From Polytrichum commune (lineage: Eukaryota; Streptophyta; Polytrichopsida; Polytrichales; Polytrichaceae): DNA of 64,000 bases. Below are positions 25,765 to 38,370 of this stretch, one piece after another. The first letter of the stretch is position 1. Every line of letters begins with the position of its first letter. Made by a program: the position numbers and the translations under genes. The notes below the pieces were generated by a model. It worked only from the letters and a program-made list of their open reading frames with translations, ran no database searches and was not told the DNA's origin. The stretch spans positions 20,493,666 to 20,557,665 of the forward strand of contig OX485807.1 of NCBI GenBank assembly GCA_950295325.1, written 5' to 3'.

Positions 25765-26447
25765 ATCCAAGATTAAAAATGGGAAACTTTTGTTTGTTTT
25801 TTATTTGTTTTGGTTTGTTGTTGTTGTTGTTGTTGTTGTTTTTTTGGGGGTTGGGGGGGGGGGGTGACACCCTGGGGGTGGACTCTCCATTGGAAACCTA
25901 AATGATGTGCGTGGTTACTAAGACATTAAACCCCCTACATATGATAAGTTTGTAGAGAAAAACAAGTTATAGATACTAGAAAATGGACCATGTATTTATA
26001 CTAGGCTTTAAATTTAATGTGATAAATGCTTCCACTACATATACAAAATATAATTCATGAATTAAAGAGGCCTTTATTGCATATAAAATCTATTTTTACT
26101 TCCAATAAGGAAGTCATTGAACAAATTTTCATCCATAGCATGTACTTGTTGATTACATGAAACAAATTAAGATAAGAACGCAGTAACTTAGCCACAATTC
26201 GGAGAGAAAAACTCAATGCCCACTTGAGGGAGCTCATGAGCGCTCCAAGCACCTCCAATTTGTAATGCAAACCCTAACAAGAATGCACATGATAGTCATT
26301 GAGTACTACTACCATATGACAACAAAGGATGAAAATGTAAATTGGATGAAACTAACACATCTATTCTTAATTTCTTCTCTAAATCTTAAGGCCCCCATTT
26401 GTACATATTCCTTTACTTCAAATTTCTTAATAAAACATAGTATTCTT

Positions 26448-26857
26448 GGAAACGTCATATTCACATGTGATTTTTTTTCTTTCAAGGCCGACTTAGTTTC
26501 TAGTCTTGTGGAGTGCACTTCAACTTTGGAAAAAATTATATTTTGAGACTATATTTTTATGGACACCTATCATACAAGTTCCAAGAGTAAAGGAAACATA
26601 TTTTTACATTATGAATTTACATCATCAATGTTAAGTTTTGATTGCTTTGAAGAGTGTCTGAAGTAACAATGAAGAATATAACATTTATGATATAAAAAGA
26701 TGACTTCCCTCATTATCACTTGCACATACTAGCATTTTGTAAATACCTTCATATGTAGTTGGCAAAAGCTACCTCCAAAGACCAATTCAAGCCAACCCTC
26801 CTTGTATTCAAGAAAACATCATTTGTGAAATGTTTGCGTGCCATGTGACGTTTTCAC
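26448..26857. mobile_element. MITE family 2, copy 3, interrupted by about 215 bp
   Basis: The left half (26448 to about 26537) and right half (about 26753-26857) match copies 1 and 2. Between them lies about 215 bp of unrelated AT-rich sequence, inserted at the point corresponding to about 23097 in copy 1. The interruption was not matched elsewhere. Confidence 0.6.
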
Positions 26858-29081
26858 GAATACCATGTTATATCCATTTTGAATGTACACACTACAGAAA
26901 AATAATACCTCTCCCTTATGTATACTATGTATTCTCTCATACCTCAAATAATAACCCTTCTTACACCTACATTTGTTTGTATGTAGTATGCAGATTCCAC
27001 CCCCCCCGGGGTGGGGGTATCTATTTTTCTAGGTGGTATACATGGCAACCTTGATTTTATGTAAATTTCCAAGACTAGGTGTTTTTTGGGACTCTACCAA
27101 TATTTACAAATAGCTATTTGGTGTGGATTTTACTACAATTAATCCATACCCTATCAACCAATAATTCCATATCAAACCAATCCCCATATGCAAGGATAGG
27201 TTTCATTACATCCAACAGTTATTAGAAAATATTACCTTTATCGTAATTTTATGTAAGCTTGGATCATACTTTCGATGCAAAGTTGGAATTACTAACTAAC
27301 TTGTTAGTATATCCTTTGGATAGAAGCGGGTCCCCATTGCGCAGTGACACTAGTGTGGACTTGTTTATGGAAAGGCATGCATATTTCACAATTGACTTTA
27401 TGAACCTAGCACCCACTAGTATTGAGGCCACAGGGGCCCTTTGTATTTGTTCCTCATTTTCACATAACATGTGTGTTATTACATCATGAGTTTGTTATTA
27501 CATCTTTGTATCCAAAACATCCTCCACATCACAAATGTTGTCAAATAGACCACTCTCAAGATTATCATTAGAAGCACTTGTAGACATGTCGGTCCCAATT
27601 ATTGGTTGAAGAATATACAACCCTTCCCTCAACACTTTGTAATTGCCAACTTCTTGACCTACTAGAGGTTTACTTGGCACAAGCCATATGCTTGGGTTCA
27701 GCCTTCTATACATTCAGAAACTGGAATTTGTGGCGTTTGAAGATGTCAAAATCCTAACAATAACCCTCCCTTCATGGGGGTTGTTGATGAGAGTTATGCC
27801 AAATCTTGCCGCACTCTCAAGGGCCTCTCGAACTTGACAAAACAAAATCATGTACACAAAACATGTGTCTTCCCCTACAAACCCAACCCCTAAACTATCC
27901 AACTTGTATAGAGCAAATAACACCATCGAGAGCAACAACACACAAGGCACCCAATCAGACTTGTAACCCATCATCAAATATTCACCCATTCAATATTCAC
28001 CCATTGTAAAGAAAATGTCATCCACATATAATAACATGGAGTTCCCGGATTGGTTTTCATTTTTTTGCACATTTCTAACCCACGGTTCAACACTGCTACA
28101 ATCTACTAGGCGTTTCTCCTTATTTGAAGCCTTACATTATATATAACAATAGACCAAACATGTGTGGGAAGCCTGGTAGACCTACTTCTTTTATAGAGTA
28201 TACTTGACATGAATAAACGGCACCCTATCTTTTATCGCACCATGATTTCTAGTGCAACGGCCGTTTAACCCCCCTTGAGGTCAACTCTAGGATTTTTCTT
28301 CGCATAATAGGGCACCTAATGTGGGATCCAATTGGATTGGATCCGGAGTTGGCTCATCCAGTTAGCAAATGTGAACCACAAAGATTGTCATTTTAAGTTC
28401 CAAAATCAGAGTTCAGATGCAAAAGTAATGAGAGAGATCAAAATGAAGGGTCAAAATACATGTGTCCATTGAAGAAGAGTGGCCACGTAAGGCCCACAGG
28501 CCTTACCAGGTCTTGTTCTCATCTAAGAAAGTAGTCATGACTTCTGCATGTGTTGGCAATGTGTTCAGATAAATCTGATATTGTTAGTCCTCCAACACCC
28601 CCTCCGGCTGTAGATGTTTGTAATGCAAAAGAGAGAAACATTGAAATAAAGTTTTAAGTAGGAAGGTTTCCACATACCAAAACACCAAGTTACATTGTCG
28701 ATTTACAACCTCATGTGGAGAGCACATCATTTTTGGCGGCTCCACACAATTCAGGTGATGGACAAGAATCCTTGAAAGAAACTATGCATTGTTTCAAAAT
28801 CGTGAGTAAAACTAAACCCCCTTCCTATCTATCTAACTAACATTCCCTTGTTTTTAATCCATGTGGGGTGGACTAAATTCTTATGGTCCTTCCAAATCGT
28901 CAAGGTGGGATGGTACAGACTGATTTGAACCAACCATGATCATATCGACAGATTTACCTGATGAAACTAAACTTGAATGTGCTAGCTCTGAACTTTGGGC
29001 TAGAGATTGGAGCTAGACTCTAGAGACCCAGCTGGAACGCTAACTAGCTAGGTACTACTAACATAAAACCTCATCACCACA
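26858..29081. other. Spacer, probably including the 3' flank of the zinc-finger gene
   Basis: Three short minus-strand frames (27989-27714, 27713-27498, 27470-27264) follow each other but carry no motif I recognise. The dispersed repeat seen at 12105 recurs at about 28310-28505. A CCCCCCCCGGGG run lies at about 27001. Confidence 0.4.
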
Positions 29082-32000
29082 CTAGCAGTTTACATCACTA
29101 TGAAGAAACTCCTTGGCTATTGATACAATACGTTTTGTCACCTCATGAGGGCCTGAACAAATGAAACCCCAGGTTGAATTCTTGCTTGCCTGGTGCATCT
29201 TGACTCCTTCCTCCGGGTCGTGTTGAAGAATTCGTGTGGGTCGGGGAAGGCACTCTACCTTATTGTAACTCTTCCATACAAAAGTCCAAGCATCTCACGA
29301 TGGAAGAATCCTAAATGATGTTCTGTAAGCTTTTGATACATAATTTTGATGAATAATTGTCGTCGTCGTCGTCGGCACGCTCAAGTGCGCATACTGCCTG
29401 GGTCTTCAATTAAAATCCGTACATACTTGCGGACGATCTCCTCTCCCTTGGGCCCTCGCCGCTTGTGGCATTGAAAGCAGTTGGTCCTATTGCAACCACC
29501 AACCCTAGATGAATGTCAGCAACCCTAAATGACATTAAATACCTAGAACGCTGTTAACTCTCACAGCAACGAGTTGTGTTCTTGGTCTCCGGAGGTCAAA
29601 ATATGACCAGAACAAGAACTGTGCCACAATGAAAACAAATTTATGGTCCCACAATATCATTTTACAGGGAGGTCGATGCGGATTGCATCAGTGCAAGTCA
29701 AACCAAAACTTTTGCAGCAGAAAATGTGCAATAATAACCGTGTGAGTTCAATCACAAGGTGTCAACCATCACCTCCATCATGTATGCTATTCACAAGTTG
29801 CCACCACTCCCCACTGCTGTCATCGATACTTCACAGCAGGTACATATCAGAATATAACAGTGTCATCAGGTGAAAGCATACTCAGTCAACAAATTCACGT
29901 ATTTTCGTATTCTAGATTCTTGTGGATGTGTGAGTCGTGTCAGAATACGAATAGACATTGCCAAACTTTCGTACACTGTCACATATCCGCGAGCAACTAA
30001 AATTGATACTAAGGCATGGTGTGCCCTCATGCGGCAACGGACTCATTTGAGGTATGACCACGGAGGATCGCCTCCATGCAATCTATATTCGTAGTGGAAA
30101 TTACCTCCCAGTTCTCTTTGCTCTGCCATTTTTTTCCTGTTATGTTTCTAGTACAACAAATGGACCACACTTTGTATGGTGTAGCAAGCTCACCGTCTTG
30201 GGAAATTCACATTTTTGCATTCTTCACATTCCCAATTGCCATTCACTCCAGGTTCTGGCCTCTGACCGCCTCCCATTGCTGTTGCATTTACTGCTGCTGG
30301 ATCCCCGTACTCCTAACAAACAATCATCTCTAACATAGTCAGTGAGCAGTAATACAATCATCTCTACATCTCATAAAAACAAAATCGATGACACCACTGT
30401 ACATTCAGGCCTGATTGGGCGACTCTACCTTAATTTAATTTTCATGTCATCTATAAAGAAGTTCCAACTAATCACACAATGACATGTGGCACTTTGTTTT
30501 CATAACAAATACTTAATTTACACCTAATGTGGCCCACAGGTAGGTTACACAGAAGTAGAGCCTTTTATCTGCGATGGGCTTGTACCCTCAGAAAGTCGCT
30601 GGGCCGATCTTTGAAGTCCTCGAAGCGTAAACCTGGGCGATTCATAATTCCTCGAGCCACCGGTGAACTCCCGACCGCACCAGGCGAGCTCCCCCGTGCT
30701 AAGTAGTTCCCTAGATTGTTATTGTGTGAGAGTCCAGAATTTATCGCAAGGCTGCCTAAGCCACCTGGTCCAGGACTTCCAACCCCTGAATTGCCACTTA
30801 TATGAGGTTGTGACAGCAGACTAACCCCGTTGAGCGGGGGGTTACTGAGGCCAAGCGAGTTCGCATTGGAGCTTAAACACGAGAGAGATGACTTGGCTAA
30901 ACTGCCAGATTCTCCAGTTTGCATTCTAGATTTCATGGTTTGTAGCCATAGGGCAGCCGAGGCCAAGCATTCACCGGCATCCCCAACTGGATCTGAAGAT
31001 GCTGCAAATGATGCGACCAGTTGCTCGGCTAATCGCTTACCCTCTGTTGCAGCACTGCAAACAGCAGCAAACACAATACATTCTGTCACTTTGGCGCATC
31101 ATATCATTTCTATTTTATTTTTGAAAGAGATGAAACATTTCATTTCATTGACCAAAAAACCATACCAGACAGACAGAGGGGTAACTCTCCGGGGTGCACA
31201 CGGCAGAACCCCACAACACCACAAGCCCAATAAGGGGGGGTGACCCCTCAGCATGATCAACTAAGCCAACAAACAGCAACTTGGCATTCCACGAGATAAT
31301 GGAGTTAAACAAGCCGTAGAGGAGATTGTTGCCTCCGAGCAATGTGTTGAAGTTGTCCATGAGGCACATCATAGCATTTTAAAGCATGTGTAAGGACGTT
31401 CTCTTTCAGTTCTAGCTTCAAGAATACATCCGAGACTCAAGGTCATAGATAACATGCATGAATGTCAAGCATACTTAAGTGGCAAGCTCTCAATAATCAA
31501 CACCTCGTTGTTATCTACAGTGTTGTCACTGAAACTTCTCCCATCTACCACATTCAACTTCAAAACCTTGCCAGAAATAATGCCACCAAGTGTATGCTCT
31601 CCAAGATGCTTATGTAGGGTGAACACTCAGTACACCACTTAAGAATGCTATAATTACTGAGCAGAGTAGAGCTCGTCAACCTATACAGGTGCCATACTTC
31701 TTCGACCAGAAGTCGGAGGAAATGTTGGAGGCAAATTCAAGAATCACAATCTTTAAACGGAGCTGTTTTGCCAGAAAACTATAAATATGTCCCAAAAATT
31801 GGCAAGACATCTGACTTCGCTCGGCATTACCAGATTAAATGTGTCAATCTAGTAACATTACATATGAATCTCCAAACTCTACCTTTTGTCAGGCACTTTA
31901 ATGGGCATCCAGTGTGTTCAAAAGGATACAGATCAGCAGTGTGGTAAATGCTCGTTGGTGTTAAGTTTGAGAACCAAGAACCTAGATAATAATATCACAT

Positions 32001-34973
32001 AGCAGAACTAGTAGTCCCCTCTACTGCTGCATTACAGTTACTCTGCCCTTGACTTGAGAGTACGTCCTGCCAGTGTGACATTTGACCTTCAATGAATGAA
32101 CCCTTGAATAAGGACATCCAGTTTCAGATTATCCATGTGGCACCTTAAATCATTTGATCTGTGAAAGGTGAAGGGCATATTGCTTTTCTTTGAGTTCGTG
32201 GAGAAGATTCAGGTTGCTTTATAACTTACACCAATAAACTTGACCACTGGAGGCTTACATCCTACCAACACTTAACAACTACGGCTTGCACACCTCATGT
32301 CAGTGACAGCAAGTGATATTGGGAGCAAATGTGAACCTTTTGTTAGTCTAAGACAGTAAGTCTTGAGTGGTTACTTTTTCCATATAACCCACTTCTCCTA
32401 GGAAATTCAACATGTCATAAGTACGAGATGAATAGCAAATCCAAATAAAGACCTAAATAATTTTCCTCACAGTTTTTGGATCTGAATCTCTTATACACTA
32501 TCAAAGTGAAGATTCTCTTCTTGAATGATCATATAGGTCCCCTGATTGTGTTGACTACTGAATTTAGAAAAGTCAGCAAAGTTTGAGCACGTAGTTCAAT
32601 CTCTTTAAACACATGGCTTTTGGGGGTCCATTCTTAGATCCACACCCAACCACCCACCACTCAAATATAGGTGTCTAATTAAGATAATTAATCAAATTAG
32701 GCATGTGTGAGACAATGTGACCTTATGTGTCGAAACTCTTCAGGTATGTGGGTGTTATTCGGTTACTTTTCATAATCGGACACCTAGATAGGATTGGTGT
32801 GTGCTTAAGTTACAATCAAAGAACAAACACTGTGAAGGCACATGTATAAAAAGAGGTTGGACTACGTCTTCCACTGCTTCAAACTCAACAGTGAACCTAA
32901 TTTGAAGGACCTATGTATTCAGTTAAGGAATCAAAAAACATGCACTTCCGAGAACAATAGGTAAACAGTGGGAGGTCTGATTTTTAATCCAATTTTTACT
33001 GATGCTTCATTGGAGATTCGCTGATGCAATAAAAGTTTCTTTGAGTAAATCTAATTTTTAGAAGTTAAAGAAAATAAAAAACAAACCAAATAACACCCAC
33101 ATACCTTATACCGAGCATCTCACCATTTTGCAGTAACATCTGGAAAATCTGACCTTTTCTTTCCTTTTCCTTTTCTTTTCTATTTTTCCCTCTAAAGGTT
33201 AATAAAGTGCAAGATGGATAAAACACCTGAGAGTGGATCGGCGGCCAGATACACCATCGCCGATCATATAGTGGGATGCAAACGATGGAAGCAGAGGTGT
33301 GTCATAAACTCCTACCATCCAAGGCTCCATGTCTCCTACAGTGACGTGGCTGGAACCAGGCGAAATGGACATTCCAGATTGTTGATTTTCGGCCCCAGCC
33401 ATCTGTACCATCATACTCCGGGGTAATATGCCACCCCGGTCCACCCCTGACACCTGCCATGAAGTTTGTGTGTTACTCATGGTGGATCGTCTCTTGTTTG
33501 TATAATCCTGAAACTTGAAGCAGAACCTGAGTGTGAAGTTCAAGGAACCCATCCATCCATCCATCCATCCATCCATGCCCACATACTTATCTCTTCCTTG
33601 ACAAGAAAGACCTAGGCTTGCACAGAACTTCTGCAGCCTCCGATCGTCTTCATATCTGGATTGCCTATATCCAACCTTTTCTCATACTTGCATGTGCTCC
33701 TAGAAGAATACTAATGACCCAGTAAAAGTTGGGAAAGATAGGTAGACTGTCTCACCAAATGTGGAGCTAACCCTGATGCAGGAGCCATATCTCGGGATAT
33801 CTTGATTGTGTCTATGTACGCCTTAACGACTGCATCTCCAAGTGGCCCTCTCCGCTTTCCGCACTTATTGCACTATTAAATGTTACCATGATAAGGTGGT
33901 CAGTGGTTAGTGACTGGGCATCGTCTCCAATACTTTGGCATGATTACAAGCAATGAACACAACTTAAACACATTCTCCTGCCAGATGTATGTATTCCAGT
34001 AAAAGACGCTACCAAGCCATTTCCAATTCGTAGAGCTCAAAATTTATAAACTTGAGGTTTCATCCACAATGGTCATTCATACAAAATTCACAATGCACAA
34101 CTTCACAAGGTCTACTAATCAATACTTTGGCATAACTACTTGCAATGAACATCACAAACTTAACCCCTTTTCCTGGCAGATGTATTTGTTCCAGGAGAAG
34201 ACACTACCAAGCCATTTCCAATCCATAGAGATCAAATTTTATAGCCTTGAGGTTGATCCAAAATGGTCATCCATACAGAATCCAAAATGCACAAGGTTCA
34301 ATAATCAATACATTGGAAAAATTACTTGCAATGAACATCACGAACATAATGCCTTTTTTTGGCAGATGTATGTGTTCCAGGAGAAGACGCTACCAAGCCA
34401 TTTCCAATTCATGGAGCTCAAATTCTATAAACTCGAGGTTGATCCGCAGTAGACATTCATTTAGAATTCACAATGCACAAGGTCTACTAATCAATACTTT
34501 GGCATGGTTAATTGCAATGATCACAAACTTCATGCCTTTTCCTGGCAGATGTATGTGTTCCAGGGAAAGCCACTACCTACTATAGAGCTCATAAACTTGA
34601 AGTTGATCCGCAATGGTCATCATTGGCACAGAAATTCACAATACACAACCGGTCTATGAATCTCATGATAACCCTCCCAAACCCTAAGAAGTTCTCCACC
34701 ACAAAGTCACATGAATTCTTCCACATAGGGAAGCAAATGAGGAGATGAAGGAAGAGAGGCATATCGCAATCGTTATGCTAGGGAAATGAACCATGAGGAA
34801 GACGAAAGAACGGAACGAACCTCGGTTCTGCGCGGATAGTTCACATTGGTGCAGGAAGGGTCATCACACACCCAGTTGCCATCCTCCAGTGGCCGTGGTT
34901 GCTTGGACCCTCGTTGCAACATCCCAGCTTCTCCATTGATCTGTTCCGGAAGGCCCTGCATTCTGCCAGCCAT
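29082..34973 (-). CDS. Protein with two RanBP2-type zinc fingers, about 480 aa, seven coding exons
   Basis: Exons read on the minus strand are 34973-34821, 33872-33756, 33507-33227, 31054-30586, 30312-30194, 29486-29395 and 29293-29082. All junctions are GT-AG with phase kept, giving 1443 nt. Finger 1 is W34-x-C36-x4-C41...N45...C52-x2-C55. Finger 2 is W367-x-C369-x2-C372...N376...C383-x2-C386. Each is followed by a similar basic tail, KRRGP(L/K)G(D/E). Fingers of this class bind single-stranded RNA (as in ZRANB2) or Ran/ubiquitin. The Arg-Arg-Thr and Asn positions favour the RNA-binding type, so a nuclear RNA-binding role is inferred. Between the fingers lie about 300 residues, partly Ser/Gly/Asn-rich. 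The C-terminal 70 residues are unrecognised. If exon 4 is not spliced at its weak AGG|GTACAA donor, it reads through to a stop at 30565, giving a one-finger, 346-residue form. The start (Met at 34973) is the first Met after a likely 5'UTR acceptor; Met at 35072 is an alternative. Exon 7 is the least certain. Confidence 0.7.
32520..32690 (-). mobile_element. MITE family 1 fragment in the zinc-finger gene intron
   Basis: It resembles the right half of copies C and F (ATGATCATATAGGTCC, CAATCTCTTTAAACACATG, ATAGGTGTCTAATTAAG). It lies just left of copy A in opposite orientation. Confidence 0.45.
32743..33105 (+). mobile_element. MITE family 1, copy A (363 bp), in an intron
   Basis: It starts GGTATGTGGGTGTTATTCGG and ends CCAAATAACACCCACATACC, an almost perfect inverted pair of about 20 bp. 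TTA follows the right end. Its internal sequence is shared with copies B and E. It lies within the intron between exons 3 and 4 of the zinc-finger gene. Confidence 0.8.
33549..33580. repeat. (CCAT)8 microsatellite
   Basis: Eight perfect tetranucleotides, about 40 bp upstream (in the transcribed direction) of exon 3 of the zinc-finger gene. Confidence 0.95.
33928..34660. repeat. Intronic tandem array of about four 186-192-bp units
   Basis: The anchor CAATACTTTGGCAT or its variant occurs at 33928, 34120, 34306 and 34492, giving periods of 192, 186 and 186. Each unit contains GGCAGATGTATGTGTTCCAG, CTACCAAGCCATTTCCAAT and GAGCTCAAA. It fills most of the first intron of the minus-strand zinc-finger gene. 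Unit lengths are multiples of three, so a plus-strand frame stays open over two units; I regard this as incidental. Confidence 0.9.
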
Positions 34974-35039
34974 ACACAACAAGTTCCCCTCTGTCAATCC
35001 GTCAACCACTTTGAAACCTTCAATCCACATACTTACATG

Positions 35040-36200
35040 CAGCACACCTTTCCTATTGATTTTCCAACCCATCCCTCTTTCGTTTTTTCTTTCTTTCTTT
35101 CTTTCGACTGCTGGGTTAGTCCTGTCAGAAAGCCCTGCACCGGACCGGACCTGACCTTTTGTGATGAGAGGCAGGCCCAGAAAATGTCACCAACTTAAGC
35201 TTACTTACCAAGAGAGATTTCCTTCCTTACCTTTTCTTCAAACGACAAGCCCGGAACTGCAGCATTTGGATGTCAAATGATTCGAATTCACGGGAATCCG
35301 GGTGCCAATCATGGCAAGCTTCAGAGTACACTGCTGCTTCAGGAGTTGGAAATTACAGACAAACGGAAAAGGGTGTTTAAAAAATAAAAATGTGGCTATT
35401 CCCCAAACATGGTGGATGGTAGTATTCTCATATATTCTCACGTTCCTCACACAACACAGCCATTTGGAACTTCTTCACAGCTAATTCGGAGCTACCAATT
35501 CACCATCTACATACATTTTTTATTGCAACTTAACATAGCTTCTTAACCCACGCTTACATGCCTCATTCTTTCATTCAGTCGTTCAGTTATTCATTCCTTC
35601 CTCCCTTCCTTCAGCCTCCACCACATCCACACACCACCCCCAATAATTCCACAATCCACAATCCGCACACCTCACAGCCCAATGGCACAGATTCATCTCC
35701 AAACTCATCTTCCTCACATGTGAATATGCTGGCAACCAAAACATGCAAACACAACATGTAATCCAAAACATGCAGTGGGGAGAAAGAAATTTTTGTGAGG
35801 CATCTGTCATTCACCGAGTGTTGAACACACTTAGGCTACATAAAATTTGGCAGAGCGAGTGTGGAAGTGGTTGTCGATGGTGATGCTGCTGCTGTGATGA
35901 TATCCATACCCATCATCCAACAAGGCTGTTTGGGGTGCGGTGAAGGACCGGTCGCAGCCAATTTGGCCCCCCAACCGATTCCATAAATGCCCGGAAGCCC
36001 TAAATTTGTGATGCGGGGATGGCACGAGATCATACCTGCTTCCCAATCCTGCCCAATCTCCGCCCCAACCCGTAATTGTGCGCAGGAAATGTGGTTACTA
36101 AGCTATGGTGGTTGAAGCTTCCCAGGGGAGGAGGAAAAGCGAAGCTGATCCACGACTGCCGTCACCGGCTATACCCGGTGTCCCCTCCTGACTACCGGCC
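35040..36200 (-). promoter_or_regulatory. Probable 5' region (UTR exon and promoter) of the zinc-finger gene
   Basis: A good donor, GGGAAGCAG|GTATGA, lies on the minus strand at about 36035 downstream of a GC-rich stretch (36040-36210). A possible acceptor TTGACAG lies just before Met 34973. This would make 36035-36200 a non-coding first exon. A (CTTT)n run lies at about 35086-35105 in the putative intron. Start site and promoter elements cannot be fixed by eye. Confidence 0.35.
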
Positions 36201-36320
36201 CACCCCGTCGCCCTATCCTCTCTATCCTTCACTACAAACAAAAGGAATTACCTACCGGTCTGCCATGTGGTATTGCGTTCAAACCGTCTGGCTTATTATG
36301 TTGAAAAATAACTGGAATTA

Positions 36321-37973
36321 AGGTCCCCTATGATGTGTGCCTTATTTGGGTCACTCTTCTTAATTGGACACATGTATTTGACTGTTAAATAGGAGAGAGG
36401 GAATTATCCTCTACAAATGTGCCTCTCATTTATCCAACATAGAATGTCCTGAATTACACTAAACATTGTATTTAATGTCACTAATTCTCTTCGCCGTGTT
36501 CAATACTCGTCATAAACTGCCCATGTAGTGCCACCAACACTAATTGGAAACCCAACATTATTTCTTGTTCCATCAAACAATTTGGGCACTTTGGATACAA
36601 TGTTGAAATTATTGTCACCTACTAAGTGATTTTTTCATCCACATTTCAATCCTACATGACAATTCCTCATCACATTAATGTTAAGATGCAAAATATATCA
36701 AATTTTGTTTGAATTATTGGCACTTGGATGAAATAAAAGTAAGTTGGGATGATAGTGTTTGTAAATTTATTCATACAAAGTGTCATTACAAAAGTTACCA
36801 TACAGACATACAATACCATATTCAACACTAAATACAGTATTTAGTGTAGCATGTATCCAAGTCTCTAGAAATGCTTTTTTAGAGTTGAATCAAGACCAAA
36901 ATTAGCTTCAAAGACTCGAAATTAGTCTAGTCTAAGTTATTAGAGATGAATCAACTACAAATCTATTGGGGGTCAAAGTTTTAATCTTAGATGGATGAGA
37001 GGTACAGCCGTTTGAGATCCTTCCTTCTCCCAGTCTATGGCATGGTATGTAGGTAAGAATGGCCACCAAAACACATGCCAAGCTCCGATGAGATTGGACT
37101 CAGGTAAGTGGGCCCTAAATAGACACTTTTAGCTTTGCACCCACTTCTCGTAAGATGTGGAACATGCAATTCGTGCAAGATGACTAACACATCCAAATTG
37201 CGCATGTAGCCCGAGTCTTTGAGTTTCTCACATATATGGAGCTTGTATAGATGTTTGATTTCTTAACATTATCAAAATGAAGATTTTGGTTGGAAATACA
37301 TGTCCCCCCGACTACATCAACTAGTAACCACTAAGTCTACAATTGTTCATAAATGTCAAACACGTAGGATAATCTTTATTAGACAAATGTCATTTGGGTG
37401 TCCATTCTTAACGGTGTCCATTCTTAACAGAGTCCATCTTCTAGAAGGAAGTCATTAGCTTTACATTGCATCATGGTAAAACATGATCGATGTGAGGGAG
37501 AATGTTCTCTAATTCACATCAGTGGATGCAACACCCGATGTTTATTTTATTCCATCCTATCCCACACACCACTCATTACAAGTGTGCATTTGAAATAAAT
37601 AACCAAATTAGGCATGCTCATCTTGTGTGCTCAAATTATATCAACCCTTTCATACTCAATTATGAACATAAATGGGATGCCTATTAAACTACATGAACAC
37701 AACAACAAACCCAAATGAGAAAACATAAACATTGAGCTCAAAACTAATGGAGCCGAGATGAATATCTTTCGATTTCGCGAAGTGAAACTCGTAGAAGTTC
37801 TTGAACGGTTTTCTTTTAGACATGGACGCATGTGACTTTGATTTGAACACCTTGATATTGACTCAAGTGAATGAGTATTGGAGTTGGCTATCTTATTATA
37901 TTCCAACTTTGTTCATGGAATCCCATGGTAGAGGAAGTGGTTCAAAAAATTTAATACATATGACATGGTCTCA
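36321..37973. other. Spacer with repeat fragments
   Basis: No gene recognised. At about 36385-36432 a fragment (GAGAGGGAATTATCCTC ... CTCATTTATCCAACAT) matches the arms of the foldback element at 39953-40209. Confidence 0.4.
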
Positions 37974-38370
37974 GGTAGATCAGTCTTAAGTGGCTCGTTT
38001 TCTCAAATCAGACCCCTAAATTTGATTGGTATGTGATTCAGTCAAGATTAAAGAGCCAACGTCACAAACACACATGTTTTAAAGAGATTGGACAACGACT
38101 TCAAATATTAATAACTACTCTACACTCACTAGTGAACCCAATTGGGAAGACCTATGTATCCAATCAAGGAATCAACAGACATGCATTTCCAATAACCATA
38201 CCTAAATGAAAGGAAGTCCGATTTTTAATCCGATTTTTAATCCGATTTTTGATCCGGTTTCTACGGACGTTTCATTATAGATTTGCTAATGCAACACGAG
38301 TTATGTTGCGTAAATCTAATCGATAGAAGTTGGAGAACATGAGAAATGAACCAAATAACACCCGGTTACC
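37974..38370 (+). mobile_element. MITE family 1, copy B (397 bp)
   Basis: The right end is CCAAATAACACCCGGTTACC followed by TTA; the left end is diverged. It shares the internal blocks of copy A and has an internal triplication of an ATCCGATTTTT-type unit at about 38217-38258. Confidence 0.65.

Noticed and set aside
27264-27989. Three successive minus-strand frames as a gene
   Set aside because: Short, unlinked by convincing splice sites and without motif.
30565-31089. Stop at 30565 as the only end of the zinc-finger gene
   Set aside because: A second finger exon follows downstream in the right phase, so reading into this stop is more likely intron retention than the main form.
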